Assembly (NCBI RefSeq): GCF_030010375.1
Contig: NZ_JASCRY010000002.1
Coordinates: 496,001-560,000, forward strand
From: Flavobacterium yafengii
GTDB taxonomy: Bacteria > Bacteroidota > Bacteroidia > Flavobacteriales > Flavobacteriaceae
Direction: 5' to 3'
Length of the DNA: 64,000 bases
In this document: one piece after another, positions 9,871 through 19,276 of the stretch
How the letters are laid out: each line of letters starts with the position of its first letter
Numbering within the stretch: position 1 is the stretch's first letter
Position numbers and translations under genes: made by a program
The notes under the pieces: generated by a model
What the model saw: the letters and a program-made list of their open reading frames with translations, nothing else
Told to the model about the DNA's origin: nothing
The model's database searches: none

Positions 9871-12800
9871 GTGAATTTTATCCAACTAAAAAATATAATT
9901 TCTCTTCAAAAAGATAAAATGATTTTGTCCGGTTTCGCTTTGCTTTTTTGCATTAGCAATAGCGTTGCACAAAACACATTTCCTGATATTGTAAAAACGA
10001 AAGAAGGAACACTTTCTTTTACCGCCGATAATCAAGGAAACCAAATTCCTGATTTTTCCTATGCAGGATATATGGCTTCCGAAAAATCAATTCCAAGCCT
10101 CGAAAATAAAATTTTTGTTCCAAAACAAGAAGAAGATGCGACTCAAAGAATACAATTGGCCATTGATTATGTCAGTAATCTAAAACCGGATAAATCTGGT
10201 TTTCGGGGCGCTGTTCTTTTAGATAAAGGAACCTTTAAAATCAGCGGGACTTTATACATCAAAAAATCAGGTGTGGTGTTGCGTGGAAGTGGAAACACCG
10301 AAAACGGAACCGTGCTTTTAGGAACTGGACTGGAAAGAGAAGCCTTAATTCGCGTTCTTGGTGTTGATGATAGAAAGTACGGAGATACTTTTGAATTCAA
10401 TACAACTTATACGCCACTTGGAACACAAAAAATCCAGTTAAAAAATATGTCTAAATTAAAAGTCTCGGACGAAATTATTATCAGTAAACCGTTGACCGAT
10501 AATTGGATCAAGGAATTGAATATGCAGGATTTTGGGGGAGAAACCTCTTGGATTGGCTGGAAAAAAGACAGTTGGGACATGACTTGGAATAGAGTCGTAA
10601 CCAAAATCAATGGAAATGAAGTTACCTTGAATGCTCCTTTGACAATGGCTTTGGATGATGTTTACGGAGCTTCGAAAGTAACAATATATTCTTGGCCAGG
10701 ACGAATAGAACAAGTAGGTATCGAAAATATTTTAATGAAATCTACTTACAACGCCGCCAATCTAAAAGACGAAGAACACCGATGGTTGGGAATTAGCATC
10801 GAAAACACCAGAAATGCCTGGGTAAGACAAGTTGCTTTCAAACATTTTGCGGGTGGAGCTGTTTCAGTGTTAAAAACGTCGCAACAAATCACGGTGGAAG
10901 ATTGTATCGCTACAGAACCTATTTCGGAAATCGCTTCTTTTAGAAGACACACTTTTTATACTGAAGGTCAGCAAACCTTGTTTCAACGTTGTTACTCCGA
11001 ATACGGTTACCACGATTTTGCCGTGGGAGGTTTTGGAACGACGGGACCAAACGTGTTTTTACAATGCGAATCCCATTTGCCTTTTGAAAATAGTGGAGCC
11101 ATCGGAAGTTGGGCGACTGGCGTATTGTTTGATATTGTCAACATCGATGGCGACGCCTTAAGTTACAACAACCGAGAACAAAACGGAAGAGGTGCAGGAT
11201 GGACAGCAGCAAATAGCGTTATCTGGGAATCTTCGGCTTCAAAAATAGAATGTTATAGTCCGCCAACTGCTCAAAACTGGGCTTTTGGAGTTTGGGGACA
11301 ATTTGCAGGAAACGGGCATTGGAAAGACGTAAATGGTCACATCAGTCCAAGAAGTTTGTTTTATGCACAGTTGGAAAATCGTTTGGGAAAACTTCCCGTG
11401 AAACCTTACTTATATGATTTAGGTTCAGAACCATCTTCGAGTCCAACGGTGGAAGTAGCTTTAGAATTAACTAAAAATGCGATTACGACCGCAATGAGTT
11501 TGCCGGAATGGATTGCTACCGTTTCCAAATTAAACTCTATTGCAATAAATAGCTCGGGTCTTAAAAATGCCAATGATTTAAAATCAAGTGTAGAGCCATA
11601 TAAGGTTGCCAAAAATACTTCTAAAGTAAAAACCGAGAATGGCTTACTTACTTTTGAAGGAAAAATAATCGCAGGGAAACAAACGAATGTGGCGTGGTGG
11701 CGTGGTAGCCTTTTAGACAAGGAAGTCCAAAAATCATCACAGCATATTACTCGATTTGTTCCGGGAAGAATTGGAACGGGACTTACGGACAACATCAATG
11801 AAGTGGTTGATTATTTAAGTGCCAATAATATAATTGCCCTTGAACATAATTATGGTTTGTGGTACGACCGAAGAATGGATGATCATGAACGCGTTCGCCG
11901 CATTGATGCTGATGTTTGGCCACCTTTTTATGAACAGCCATTTGCCCGAAGCGGACAAGATTTGGCTTGGGATCATTTGAGCAAATACGATTTGACCAAA
12001 TTCAATGATTGGTATTGGACTCGCTTGGCGCAATTTGCAAATTTGGCTGAGCCAAATGGACAATTGTTGGTCAATCAACAATATTTTCAGCACAATATCA
12101 TAGAAGCCGGAGCGCATTGGTCTAGTTCTCCTTGGCGTTCAGCCAATAATATAAATCAAACAGGATTCCCGGAACCACCGCCTTATGCTGGAGACAAGCG
12201 CATTTTTATGGCGGAGCAGTTTTATGATATTGCCAATCCAGCGAGAAGAAAATTGCACCAACAATTTATCCGAAAATCATTGGAAAATTTTCAAGAGAAC
12301 AGCAATGTCATTCAACTGACGAGTGCCGAATATACGGGTCCTCTTCACTTTATGCAATTCTGGTTGGATGAAGCCCAAAAATGGAAAACCGAAACGGGTA
12401 AAAAAGGAATTATTGGGTTGAGTGCTACCAAAGATGTTCAAGACGCCATTTTGAACGATGCCAACAGAGCAAAAACAGTTGATGCCATTGATATTCGTTA
12501 TTGGTATTACAAAGAAGATGGCTCTGCTTATGCTCCACAAGGGGGTGTAAATTTAGCGCCAAGACAACACGCCAGAAAATTAAAAGTAGGCAAGGAAACA
12601 GAGGAGCAAGTTTATAGAGCTGTTCGTGAATACCGTGAAAAATATCCAGAGAAAGTAGTCTTGTATTCTACCGATGGTTCTTCGAGATTTGGATGGGCGG
12701 TTTTGATGGCGGGAGCTTCCTTGCCTAATATACCAAAAATCCAGCTTCCGGCATTCTATTCGGAGATTAGTGGTATGAAATTTGTAAATGGAAACACGTT

Positions 12801-13041
12801 TTCAGATGCTGTTTGGAAGCTCGAAAATAAAGGAAAAGCCTATCTTTTTTATGCAAAGAATTCCCAAGATATTTCAATTGACCTTTCTGCAGGCAAAGGA
12901 GATTTTGAAGTCTATGCAATTAATCCAACAACTGGAAGCGTATCAAAAAATGCAAACATTAACGGTGGAAAAACAGTTGTAATTCCCGCTTCTGAAATGA
13001 AAGAAAAAGTATTATTCGTAATAAAAAAAAGTAATAATTAA
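9871..13041 (+). CDS. Secreted two-module protein: pectate-lyase-like beta-helix plus DUF6298-like domain
   Basis: 1056 residues, exported; exact activity unknown. The GTG at 9871 gives a long N-region with Lys residues before the hydrophobic stretch ...ILSGFALLFCISNSVAQ; an ATG at 9919 is the other possible start. Module 1 (about 30-520) begins TFPDIVKTKEGTLSF, then EDATQRIQLAIDYV, RGAVLLDKGTFKISGTLYI and GVVLRGSGNTENGT, typical of pectate-lyase superfamily (Pectate_lyase_3-like) beta-helices, with repeated strands up to GVWGQFAGNGHWKDVNGHIS. Module 2 (about 590-1050) starts NGLLTFEGKIIAGKQTNVAWWRG and includes RFVPGRIGTGLTDNINEVVD, HNYGLWYDRRMDDHERVRR and DIRYWYYKEDGSAYAPQGG, a TIM-barrel-like region that I recall as DUF6298. 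Either module could hold the active site. The neighbours imply a pectin side-chain or backbone substrate. Confidence 0.75.
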   Translation: MNFIQLKNIISLQKDKMILSGFALLFCISNSVAQNTFPDIVKTKEGTLSFTADNQGNQIPDFSYAGYMASEKSIPSLENKIFVPKQEEDATQRIQLAIDYVSNLKPDKSGFRGAVLLDKGTFKISGTLYIKKSGVVLRGSGNTENGTVLLGTGLEREALIRVLGVDDRKYGDTFEFNTTYTPLGTQKIQLKNMSKLKVSDEIIISKPLTDNWIKELNMQDFGGETSWIGWKKDSWDMTWNRVVTKINGNEVTLNAPLTMALDDVYGASKVTIYSWPGRIEQVGIENILMKSTYNAANLKDEEHRWLGISIENTRNAWVRQVAFKHFAGGAVSVLKTSQQITVEDCIATEPISEIASFRRHTFYTEGQQTLFQRCYSEYGYHDFAVGGFGTTGPNVFLQCESHLPFENSGAIGSWATGVLFDIVNIDGDALSYNNREQNGRGAGWTAANSVIWESSASKIECYSPPTAQNWAFGVWGQFAGNGHWKDVNGHISPRSLFYAQLENRLGKLPVKPYLYDLGSEPSSSPTVEVALELTKNAITTAMSLPEWIATVSKLNSIAINSSGLKNANDLKSSVEPYKVAKNTSKVKTENGLLTFEGKIIAGKQTNVAWWRGSLLDKEVQKSSQHITRFVPGRIGTGLTDNINEVVDYLSANNIIALEHNYGLWYDRRMDDHERVRRIDADVWPPFYEQPFARSGQDLAWDHLSKYDLTKFNDWYWTRLAQFANLAEPNGQLLVNQQYFQHNIIEAGAHWSSSPWRSANNINQTGFPEPPPYAGDKRIFMAEQFYDIANPARRKLHQQFIRKSLENFQENSNVIQLTSAEYTGPLHFMQFWLDEAQKWKTETGKKGIIGLSATKDVQDAILNDANRAKTVDAIDIRYWYYKEDGSAYAPQGGVNLAPRQHARKLKVGKETEEQVYRAVREYREKYPEKVVLYSTDGSSRFGWAVLMAGASLPNIPKIQLPAFYSEISGMKFVNGNTFSDAVWKLENKGKAYLFYAKNSQDISIDLSAGKGDFEVYAINPTTGSVSKNANINGGKTVVIPASEMKEKVLFVIKKSNN

Positions 13042-13048
13042 CAATATT

Positions 13049-13091
13049 CCAGTCTCGACTCCCTCTCCTTTGGAGAGGATTGGGGTGAGGA
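13049..13091 (+). repeat. CTCTCC/GGAGAG dispersed repeat, copy 1
   Basis: Contains CCCTCTCCTTTGGAGAGG followed by TTGGGGTGAGG, just before the GH140 start. A second copy at 35909-35950 differs at a few positions and sits the same way before the GH2 gene at 35962. The inner CTCTCC/GGAGAG forms a tight hairpin. Confidence 0.8.
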
Positions 13092-13112
13092 AATAATTCA
13101 AAATAAAACAAA

Positions 13113-14507
13113 ATGAATCTGAAAATTAAATATTTATACGCCCTTTGTATAAGCTTTATGTTTACTGCACAAAGCGGATTTTCGCAATCCAAAAATTTAC
13201 CAAAACTTAAAGTTTCAAAAAACCAACATTATTTTACCACCGAAGATGGAAAGCCATTTTTCTGGTTGGGAGACACTGGTTGGCTGACCTTCGGAAAATT
13301 AGACAGGGATGGTATAAATAAATATTTTCAAGACAGAAAAGAAAAAGGATTCAATGTAGTTCAGGTGATGGTTTTGCATAATTTGAATGTGGTTAACGTT
13401 TATGGTGATGCTGCCTTGATTGAAGAAGATGTAGCTCAGCCTTTGACTACGCCGGGTAACAATTTCAGTAATCCTGCCGAATATGATTATTGGGATCACG
13501 TAGATTATATTTTGGATGTGGCTCAAAAAAATGGAATCTATGTAGCGATGGTGCCCGTTTGGGGAACCAATGTGGCAAAAGGAAATAAGGTAAGTAAAGA
13601 ACAGGCTCAAAAATATGCCCAGTTTTTAGCCAATCGCTATAAGAACAGAACCAATATTATTTGGCTGAATGGTGGCGACACTCACGGTAACGAATTTAAA
13701 GATATCTGGAATGCCATCGGAAGCACATTAAAAACCAATAATCCCGATAAATTAATGACTTTTCACCCTTTCGGTCGAACCGATTCTTCCGATGATTATC
13801 ATAATACTACTTGGTTGGATTTCAATATGTTTCAATCCGGGCATCGTCGATACGATCAGGATACATTGCCAGGTTCTTTCAAAGAAGATAATTACAAATT
13901 CGTTCAAAGAGATTTGACTTTAAAACCGACAAAACCAACGCTTGACGGAGAACCATCTTACGAAGGAATTCCACACGGTTTGCACGATACATTGCAACCA
14001 TTATGGAAAGCAAGTGACGTAAGACGTTACGGATATTGGTCAGTTTTTGCTGGAGCTGCGGGTTATACTTACGGACATAATGCCGTAATGCAAATGTTCA
14101 GAAAAGGCGACAAACCAGCGTATGGAAACAAAGTACTTTGGTACGATGCCATCAAAGCGCCAGGAGCCGGACAAATCATTTACCTTAAGAAATTGATGTT
14201 GGATTTTCCATATTTGGAAAGAGTTCCAGACCAATCTTTGGTTGCGAATCAAGGAGAGAAATACGATTATTTGGTTGCTACCAAAGGGAAAAACTACGCC
14301 TTGATTTACACTTATACAGGTAGAAAAATTGCCGTGAATATGGGAAAAATCGCAGGAGATAAAGTAACGGCAAGTTGGTACAATCCAAGTAACGGACAAA
14401 AAACCAAAATAGGAATTGTAGCCAATAAAGGGACTCAGGAATTTCAGCCTACTGGCAAAAAGGAAGACGGGAATGACTGGGTGTTAATTTTAACGTCAAA
14501 CAAATAA
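13113..14507 (+). CDS. GH140-like apiosidase (DUF4038 family), secreted
   Basis: Predicted to release D-apiose-linked side chains from galacturonan, as the characterised GH140 enzyme of rhamnogalacturonan II does (family knowledge). A Sec signal ends near residue 25 (...SGFSQ). The DUF4038 TIM barrel starts at FTTEDGKPFFWLGDTGWLTF. IIWLNGGDTHG supplies Asp189 and KPTLDGEPSYEG supplies Glu280, at spacing close to the acid/base and nucleophile I recall for the Bacteroides enzyme. The C-terminal 90 residues (DYLVATKGKNYALIYTYTG...ASWYNPSNGQ) match the small beta domain called Collagen_bind_2. Length, 464 residues, is normal for the family. The presence of an apionate-pathway RuBisCO-like protein and kinase downstream (42009-44632) supports apiose as product. 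Some family members may act on other linkages. Confidence 0.85.
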   Translation: MNLKIKYLYALCISFMFTAQSGFSQSKNLPKLKVSKNQHYFTTEDGKPFFWLGDTGWLTFGKLDRDGINKYFQDRKEKGFNVVQVMVLHNLNVVNVYGDAALIEEDVAQPLTTPGNNFSNPAEYDYWDHVDYILDVAQKNGIYVAMVPVWGTNVAKGNKVSKEQAQKYAQFLANRYKNRTNIIWLNGGDTHGNEFKDIWNAIGSTLKTNNPDKLMTFHPFGRTDSSDDYHNTTWLDFNMFQSGHRRYDQDTLPGSFKEDNYKFVQRDLTLKPTKPTLDGEPSYEGIPHGLHDTLQPLWKASDVRRYGYWSVFAGAAGYTYGHNAVMQMFRKGDKPAYGNKVLWYDAIKAPGAGQIIYLKKLMLDFPYLERVPDQSLVANQGEKYDYLVATKGKNYALIYTYTGRKIAVNMGKIAGDKVTASWYNPSNGQKTKIGIVANKGTQEFQPTGKKEDGNDWVLILTSNK

Positions 14508-14573
14508 AAAACGGTTTTATCTGTGAAATCTGTGCCCAAAAATTATGTATTTGTGGCAAAAAATAACAACACT

Positions 14574-16148
14574 ATGAAAATCAAAAATATCATAATAATT
14601 CTCTGCTTCATAACTGGACTTAACACTGCTTTCGCTAATGATGGCTGGCTAAATATCCTAAACGAAGGCGGAAATAATAAGGGCGTAAAATGCACTGAAG
14701 CGATTCAAAACGCCATCGAAAAAGCATCTAAAAACGGAGGAGGAACTATTTTTTTTCCTGCCGGAGAATATTTGACAGGCGCTTTAAAATTAAAAAGCAA
14801 CATCACAATCCATTTGGATTCAGGAGCCCTTTTGAAATTTTCAGAGAATTTCGACGATTACCTTCCGTATGTGGAAATGCGTTATGAAGGAATCGTGATG
14901 CAATCTTTTTCGCCATTGTTTTATGCGAAAGATGCGGAGAATATTACCATCAAAGGAAGAGGTGTCATTGACGGACAAGGAAAAGCGTGGTGGAATGAAG
15001 TGTACCGAATTGAAGGCGCTAAAGGACCGATACCATTGACGAAATACCAAAAAATGTGGGACGAACAAAACAAGGGTATTGTGTATTCTCCATATTATCA
15101 AAGAACGATTGACAAGAAGTTTTTCAGACCTTCTTTTTTTCAAGCCTACAATTGCAAAAATATTTTAATCGAAGGAGTTACGTTCAAAAACTCCCCTTTC
15201 TGGACGATAAACCCTGAATTCTGCGACAATGTAACCGTAACAGGAATTACAATTAATAATCCGCATTCGCCAAACACAGACGGAATCAACCCTTCGTCTT
15301 GCACAAATGTTCATATTTCAAACTGTCACATCAGCGTGGGAGACGATTGTATTACCATCAAATCGGGCAGGGATGCAGACGGCCGTAAATACGGAAAAGC
15401 AACCGAAAATGTGACCATTACCAATTGCACAATGTTGAGCGGTCACGGTGGCGTTGTCATTGGAAGCGAAATGTCGGGCGGAATCAAAAAAATCACGATT
15501 TCAAATTGCGTTTTTGACGGAACCGACAGAGGAATCCGCATCAAAGCCGCTCGTGGTCGTGGTGGAGTTGTCGAGGATATTCGCGTGGATAATATTGTAA
15601 TGAAAAACATCAAGGAAGAAGCCATTATTTTGGATTTGTTCTATGATAAAGATAATACGGTGGAGCCCGTTACAGAGCGCACGCCTATTTTCAGAAACAT
15701 TCACATCAGCAATGTTACGGGTGGAAACGTAAACAAAGCAGGATTTGTTCGCGGAATTTCTGAAATGCCAATTCAAAACATATCTTTTTCGAATATCAAT
15801 ATGGATGGCAAAGAAGGTTTTACGGTAATTACAGCAACAGATGTTGAATTTCACGATGTAAAAGTGAATACAACAGTGGGTTCCTCTTTCAAAATCACCG
15901 ATTCTAAAAACCTCATTTTGGACAACGTAGGTTCTTCAACACCAATTAAAGGAATTCCGGTTATCAAAATCGATAACGCTTCGAACATTATGATCAACAA
16001 CAATTTTCCATTCAACGCCACCGATATTTTTATAGAAGCAGACGGAAAAGACACGAAAAATATCTTTCTAAAAAACAATGTATTTAATAATGTAGATACG
16101 GTTGTGAAAAAAGGAAAAGACTTGGATAAAAAAGCAATTACAGAATAA
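14574..16148 (+). CDS. GH28 polygalacturonase-family enzyme, secreted
   Basis: Hydrolyses alpha-1,4 bonds between galacturonates, or a related rhamnogalacturonan bond. The ATG at 14574 is preferred over 14523 because it starts a normal signal (MKIKNIIIILCFITGLNTAFA). After an N-terminal helix comes the beta-helix, beginning KCTEAIQNAIEKASKNGGGT. The GH28 signature residues are all present in order: NTDGINPSSC, VGDDCITIKSG, SGHGGVVIGSEMSGGI and RGIRIKAARGRGG. The catalytic Asp trio and the RIK motif are therefore intact. Length, 525 residues, is typical of Bacteroidota GH28. The 66-bp gap from GH140 has no clear terminator, so the two may be co-transcribed. Endo versus exo mode and xylogalacturonan preference cannot be read from sequence here. 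Confidence 0.93.
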   Translation: MKIKNIIIILCFITGLNTAFANDGWLNILNEGGNNKGVKCTEAIQNAIEKASKNGGGTIFFPAGEYLTGALKLKSNITIHLDSGALLKFSENFDDYLPYVEMRYEGIVMQSFSPLFYAKDAENITIKGRGVIDGQGKAWWNEVYRIEGAKGPIPLTKYQKMWDEQNKGIVYSPYYQRTIDKKFFRPSFFQAYNCKNILIEGVTFKNSPFWTINPEFCDNVTVTGITINNPHSPNTDGINPSSCTNVHISNCHISVGDDCITIKSGRDADGRKYGKATENVTITNCTMLSGHGGVVIGSEMSGGIKKITISNCVFDGTDRGIRIKAARGRGGVVEDIRVDNIVMKNIKEEAIILDLFYDKDNTVEPVTERTPIFRNIHISNVTGGNVNKAGFVRGISEMPIQNISFSNINMDGKEGFTVITATDVEFHDVKVNTTVGSSFKITDSKNLILDNVGSSTPIKGIPVIKIDNASNIMINNNFPFNATDIFIEADGKDTKNIFLKNNVFNNVDTVVKKGKDLDKKAITE

Positions 16149-16196
16149 TGTAATTATTATTTAGGAGCAGAAACATTGGGCATTTTTGGAAGCATC

Positions 16197-16315
16197 GTCC
16201 CGCTATCCGTTTCAAACGAAGTTCACTGAACTCAGATGAAAATAAAAGTATAGTGAAGTAATCTTATAAGCCGAACACCGGCTTATTAGGATTTTCACTT
16301 CTATCGGGGCTAAAA
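16197..16315 (+). repeat. Structured dispersed repeat with GTCCCGCTATCCG and ATCGGGGCTAAAA ends
   Basis: The 301-bp gap between GH28 and GH43 genes holds this element. Its ends GTCCCG (16197-16202) and CGGGGC (16305-16310) can pair with one G-U, and inside lies the hairpin ATAAGCCG-AACAC-CGGCTTAT (16266-16286) plus a short TTCACTGAAC-like stem. I recall similar ends flanking variable hairpins throughout flavobacterial genomes; that is memory, not a search. Confidence 0.5.
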
Positions 16316-16358
16316 GGAGAGATTTTGCTTTTTTGCCATTAAGAGTAAACGCCCTAAT

Positions 16359-16435
16359 CCTGCAAGGTCTTTTTTTGACCTTGTAGGTATTTCAATAGAC
16401 AAATCATACCTACAAGGTTTTGAAAACCTTGCAGG
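16359..16435. repeat. Double palindrome of CAAGG hairpins
   Basis: Two hairpins, CCTGCAAGGTC...GACCTTGTAGG (16359-16387) and CCTACAAGGTTTT...AACCTTGCAGG (16409-16435), are themselves inverted copies of each other, so the whole 77 bp is one larger palindrome. It ends 14 bp before the GH43 start and may occlude or separate translation. Confidence 0.7.
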
Positions 16436-16449
16436 AGAAAAACAGAACA

Positions 16450-17367
16450 ATGAAAAAAATATTCATCATACTAACGCTTTCACTTTTCGCTGTAAGCTAT
16501 TCCCAGAAAAAGAAAGAAATTTATCTTTTCACTTCTTTCAGGGAACCGGCTACCGAAGGTTTATATCTTGCGTACAGCGAAGACGGTTACAATTGGAAAG
16601 GTTTGGAAGGATCGTTTCTAAAACCTGAAATTGGTGCCAGCAAAATAATGCGTGATCCATCAATCACAAAAGGCGCTGATGGAACCTATCATATGGTTTG
16701 GACAACAGATTGGAAAGGCGGAAACGGTTTTGGATATGCCAGTTCCAAAGATTTGATTTATTGGTCGAAACAGGAATATATTCCAGTGATGAAAAATGAG
16801 CCAGAAGTGGTCAACGTTTGGGCGCCCGAAATTTTTTATGATGATGTCAAAAAAGAATACATTATTATTTGGGCATCAACGATTCCGTTCCGATTTGCAA
16901 AAGGAGTGGAAGAAGAGAAAAACAACCACCGAATGTATTACGTGACAACCAAAGATTTCAAAACATTTTCGGACACGAAATTGTATTACGAACCAGGTTT
17001 TAGCGTCATTGATTGTGTGATCGTAAAAAAAGGTAAAAAGGATTATGTTTTGGTTCTAAAAGACAACACCAGACCAATGCGAAACATAAAAGTAGCTTTC
17101 GGAAAATCACCTTTAGGGCCATTCAATAAAAGTTCAGAGCCCTTGACGGAGTATTTATCAGAAGGACCAACTGTCGTTAAAGTCGGTAAAAACTGGTTGC
17201 TGTATTATGATAACTATGGATCAAAAAATTATAAAGCTTTAAGCACTTCGGATTTTGTTCATTTTGAAGATGTTTCCTCAAAAATAAAACTTCCCGAAGG
17301 TCATAAACACGGAACGATTACCACGATTTCAAAAAAAGTTTTAAAAGGATTAATGGAGAAAAAATAA
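16450..17367 (+). CDS. GH43-like five-bladed propeller glycosidase, secreted
   Basis: Likely an exo-acting enzyme removing arabinose, galactose or a related sugar. The ATG at 16450 begins the signal MKKIFIILTLSLFAVSYSQ; the upstream in-frame TTG lies inside a palindrome and is rejected. The GH43/62/32/68 propeller pattern is clear: KIYLFTSFREPATEGLYLAYSEDG-type first blade, IMRDPSITKGADGTYHMVWT (Asp of the catalytic set), GFGYASSKDLIYWSKQ, NVWAPEIFYDD, and SEGPTVVKVGKNWLLYYD, whose Glu is a candidate acid. Length, 305 residues, fits a single catalytic domain without a binding module. It is 45 bp from the next propeller protein. Family is moderately sure; substrate is not. Confidence 0.8.
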   Translation: MKKIFIILTLSLFAVSYSQKKKEIYLFTSFREPATEGLYLAYSEDGYNWKGLEGSFLKPEIGASKIMRDPSITKGADGTYHMVWTTDWKGGNGFGYASSKDLIYWSKQEYIPVMKNEPEVVNVWAPEIFYDDVKKEYIIIWASTIPFRFAKGVEEEKNNHRMYYVTTKDFKTFSDTKLYYEPGFSVIDCVIVKKGKKDYVLVLKDNTRPMRNIKVAFGKSPLGPFNKSSEPLTEYLSEGPTVVKVGKNWLLYYDNYGSKNYKALSTSDFVHFEDVSSKIKLPEGHKHGTITTISKKVLKGLMEKK

Positions 17368-17412
17368 TGGTTTGCCAATCCCTAGGGCTGGCGACATAAA
17401 TATAAAACAATA

Positions 17413-19275
17413 ATGATTGCATTCCATAAAATAAAAAGTATTGCGCTAACAATTGCCTTTTGCGGCAGCATAAATGCGCTCCAAGCACAACAAGATACCA
17501 TACGATATGTAGGCAAAATACTTTCTAATGTCGATTACCACCACGGGCAATTGAGTCCTGCTGTTGGGGTTCACGCTACCCAAATTATGCGTGCTAGCAG
17601 AGAACATCCTGAAAAAGCAGATGGTTTTGGCTGGACATACAACCACCAATCGATGATGGCGTATTGGAATAATACGTTTTATTTACAATATTTGAGTGAC
17701 CCAACTGGAGAACACATTCCGCCGAGTCAAACTTTTTTGATGACTTCCAAAGATGGTGAAAAATGGAATAAACCAACTGTGCTTTTTCCAATTTATCGCA
17801 TTCCTGACGGCTTTAAAAAAGAAGGAGTAGAAGGAGTTGCCAAAAATCTGGATGCGATTATGCACCAGCGTATGGGCTTTTATGTTTCATCCGACAACAG
17901 GTTGCTGACTTTGGCCTATTATGGAGTGGCGATGGACAAAAAAGACGACCCGAATGACGGAAAAGGAATCGGTCGTGTGGTGAGAGAAATCCACAGAAAC
18001 GGAAGTTTGGGCCCTATTTATTTTATTCGATACAATAAAAACGGGAATCCACTGCCAACAACATTTCCATTTTATACCAAAAGCAAAGACAAAAAATTCA
18101 TCAAAGCCTGTGACGAATTACTTTCTAAACCATTGTTAATGCAGCAGTGGGTGGAAGAAGCTGATCGTGATGATGCATTGGTTCCGTTAAAAAAACAATA
18201 CAAAGCCTTCAGTTATTACCATTTACCAGACGGAAATGTGGTTGGTTTATGGAAATTTGCGTTGACTTCCATCAGTAAAGACGAAGGTGAAACTTGGCAG
18301 TATAATCCGTTGAGAGCACCGGGATTTGTAAACAGCAATGCCAAAATATGGGGACAAAAAACTTCCGATAATCGCTATGCAACAGTTTATAATCCGTCGG
18401 AATACCGTTGGCCGTTGGCGATTTCAACCAGTAATGACGGCTTGAATTATACGGATTTATTGCTAGTTCACGGAGAAGTAAGTCCGATGCGTTATGGCGG
18501 AAATTACAAATCTGCTGGTCCGCAATACGTTCGTGGAATTCTGGAAGGAAACGGAACTCCGCCAGACGGAAAACTTTGGGTGAGTTACAGCGTGAACAAA
18601 GAAGATATTTGGGTGGCTTCAATCCCCGTTCCTGTGATGAGCGAAGTGAAAGAAAATGCCAACGATGTTTTCAATGACTTGCCAAATGGAGAAGAATTAA
18701 AATTATGGAATACCTATGATTTGTCTTGGGCTTCCACCAAAGTAGAAAAGAAAACGGACGGCAAAAAATGGCTGACATTAAGAGATCAGGATGCTTTCGA
18801 TTATTCTCGTGCAGAGCGTATAATTCCTTTTGCCCAAAAAATGGAAGCGACTTTTACGGTAAAACCAGAACAAAATAATCACGGGTTGCTTCAAATAGAA
18901 TTTCAAAATAAACAAGGACTTCCAGCCATTCGATTGGTGTTTGATTCGGATGGAGAATTAAAAGTGAAACACGGTGCCCGTTCTGGTGGGATTACTAAAT
19001 ACGAGGCGGGAAAAGAATATAAGATTGCCGTGAAATTAGACGTTACATCTCGTTCCTATACTGTAAAAGTGAATGATAGCAAAGAGACCTTTAAAATATT
19101 CTATGCACCGGTAGATGGTATTTCACGCATTATGTTCCGTACTGGCGATCAACGTTATACGCCAAATCCTGATACGGCTCCGGATATTCCAGATTTTACT
19201 GATTTGCCAGATGCGGGTAAATTAATTCCAGAAGCAGTATTTAATATCCAATCATTGATTACAAAAAAGTTATAA
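17413..19275 (+). CDS. Secreted sialidase-like (BNR) beta-propeller with C-terminal lectin-like domain
   Basis: Activity not recognised. A Sec signal ends near ...SINALQAQ (about residue 26). The N-terminal 400 residues are built of propeller blades, with FLMTSKDGEKWNKP, ALTSISKDEGETWQYN and AISTSNDGLNYTDLLL matching the Asp-box type S-x-D-x-G-x-x-W. The C-terminal part (about 430-600, MEATFTVKPEQNNHGLLQIE, then LVFDSDGELKVKHGARSGG) looks like a concanavalin-type jelly roll. Several propellers of this look in plant-glycan loci are lyases or rhamnosidases rather than sialidases, so a sialidase name would mislead. It is followed 1 bp later by the GTG start of the GH78 gene, so the pair is translationally linked. 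A galacturonan or arabinogalactan side-chain substrate is inference. Confidence 0.7.
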   Translation: MIAFHKIKSIALTIAFCGSINALQAQQDTIRYVGKILSNVDYHHGQLSPAVGVHATQIMRASREHPEKADGFGWTYNHQSMMAYWNNTFYLQYLSDPTGEHIPPSQTFLMTSKDGEKWNKPTVLFPIYRIPDGFKKEGVEGVAKNLDAIMHQRMGFYVSSDNRLLTLAYYGVAMDKKDDPNDGKGIGRVVREIHRNGSLGPIYFIRYNKNGNPLPTTFPFYTKSKDKKFIKACDELLSKPLLMQQWVEEADRDDALVPLKKQYKAFSYYHLPDGNVVGLWKFALTSISKDEGETWQYNPLRAPGFVNSNAKIWGQKTSDNRYATVYNPSEYRWPLAISTSNDGLNYTDLLLVHGEVSPMRYGGNYKSAGPQYVRGILEGNGTPPDGKLWVSYSVNKEDIWVASIPVPVMSEVKENANDVFNDLPNGEELKLWNTYDLSWASTKVEKKTDGKKWLTLRDQDAFDYSRAERIIPFAQKMEATFTVKPEQNNHGLLQIEFQNKQGLPAIRLVFDSDGELKVKHGARSGGITKYEAGKEYKIAVKLDVTSRSYTVKVNDSKETFKIFYAPVDGISRIMFRTGDQRYTPNPDTAPDIPDFTDLPDAGKLIPEAVFNIQSLITKKL

Positions 19276-19276
19276 C

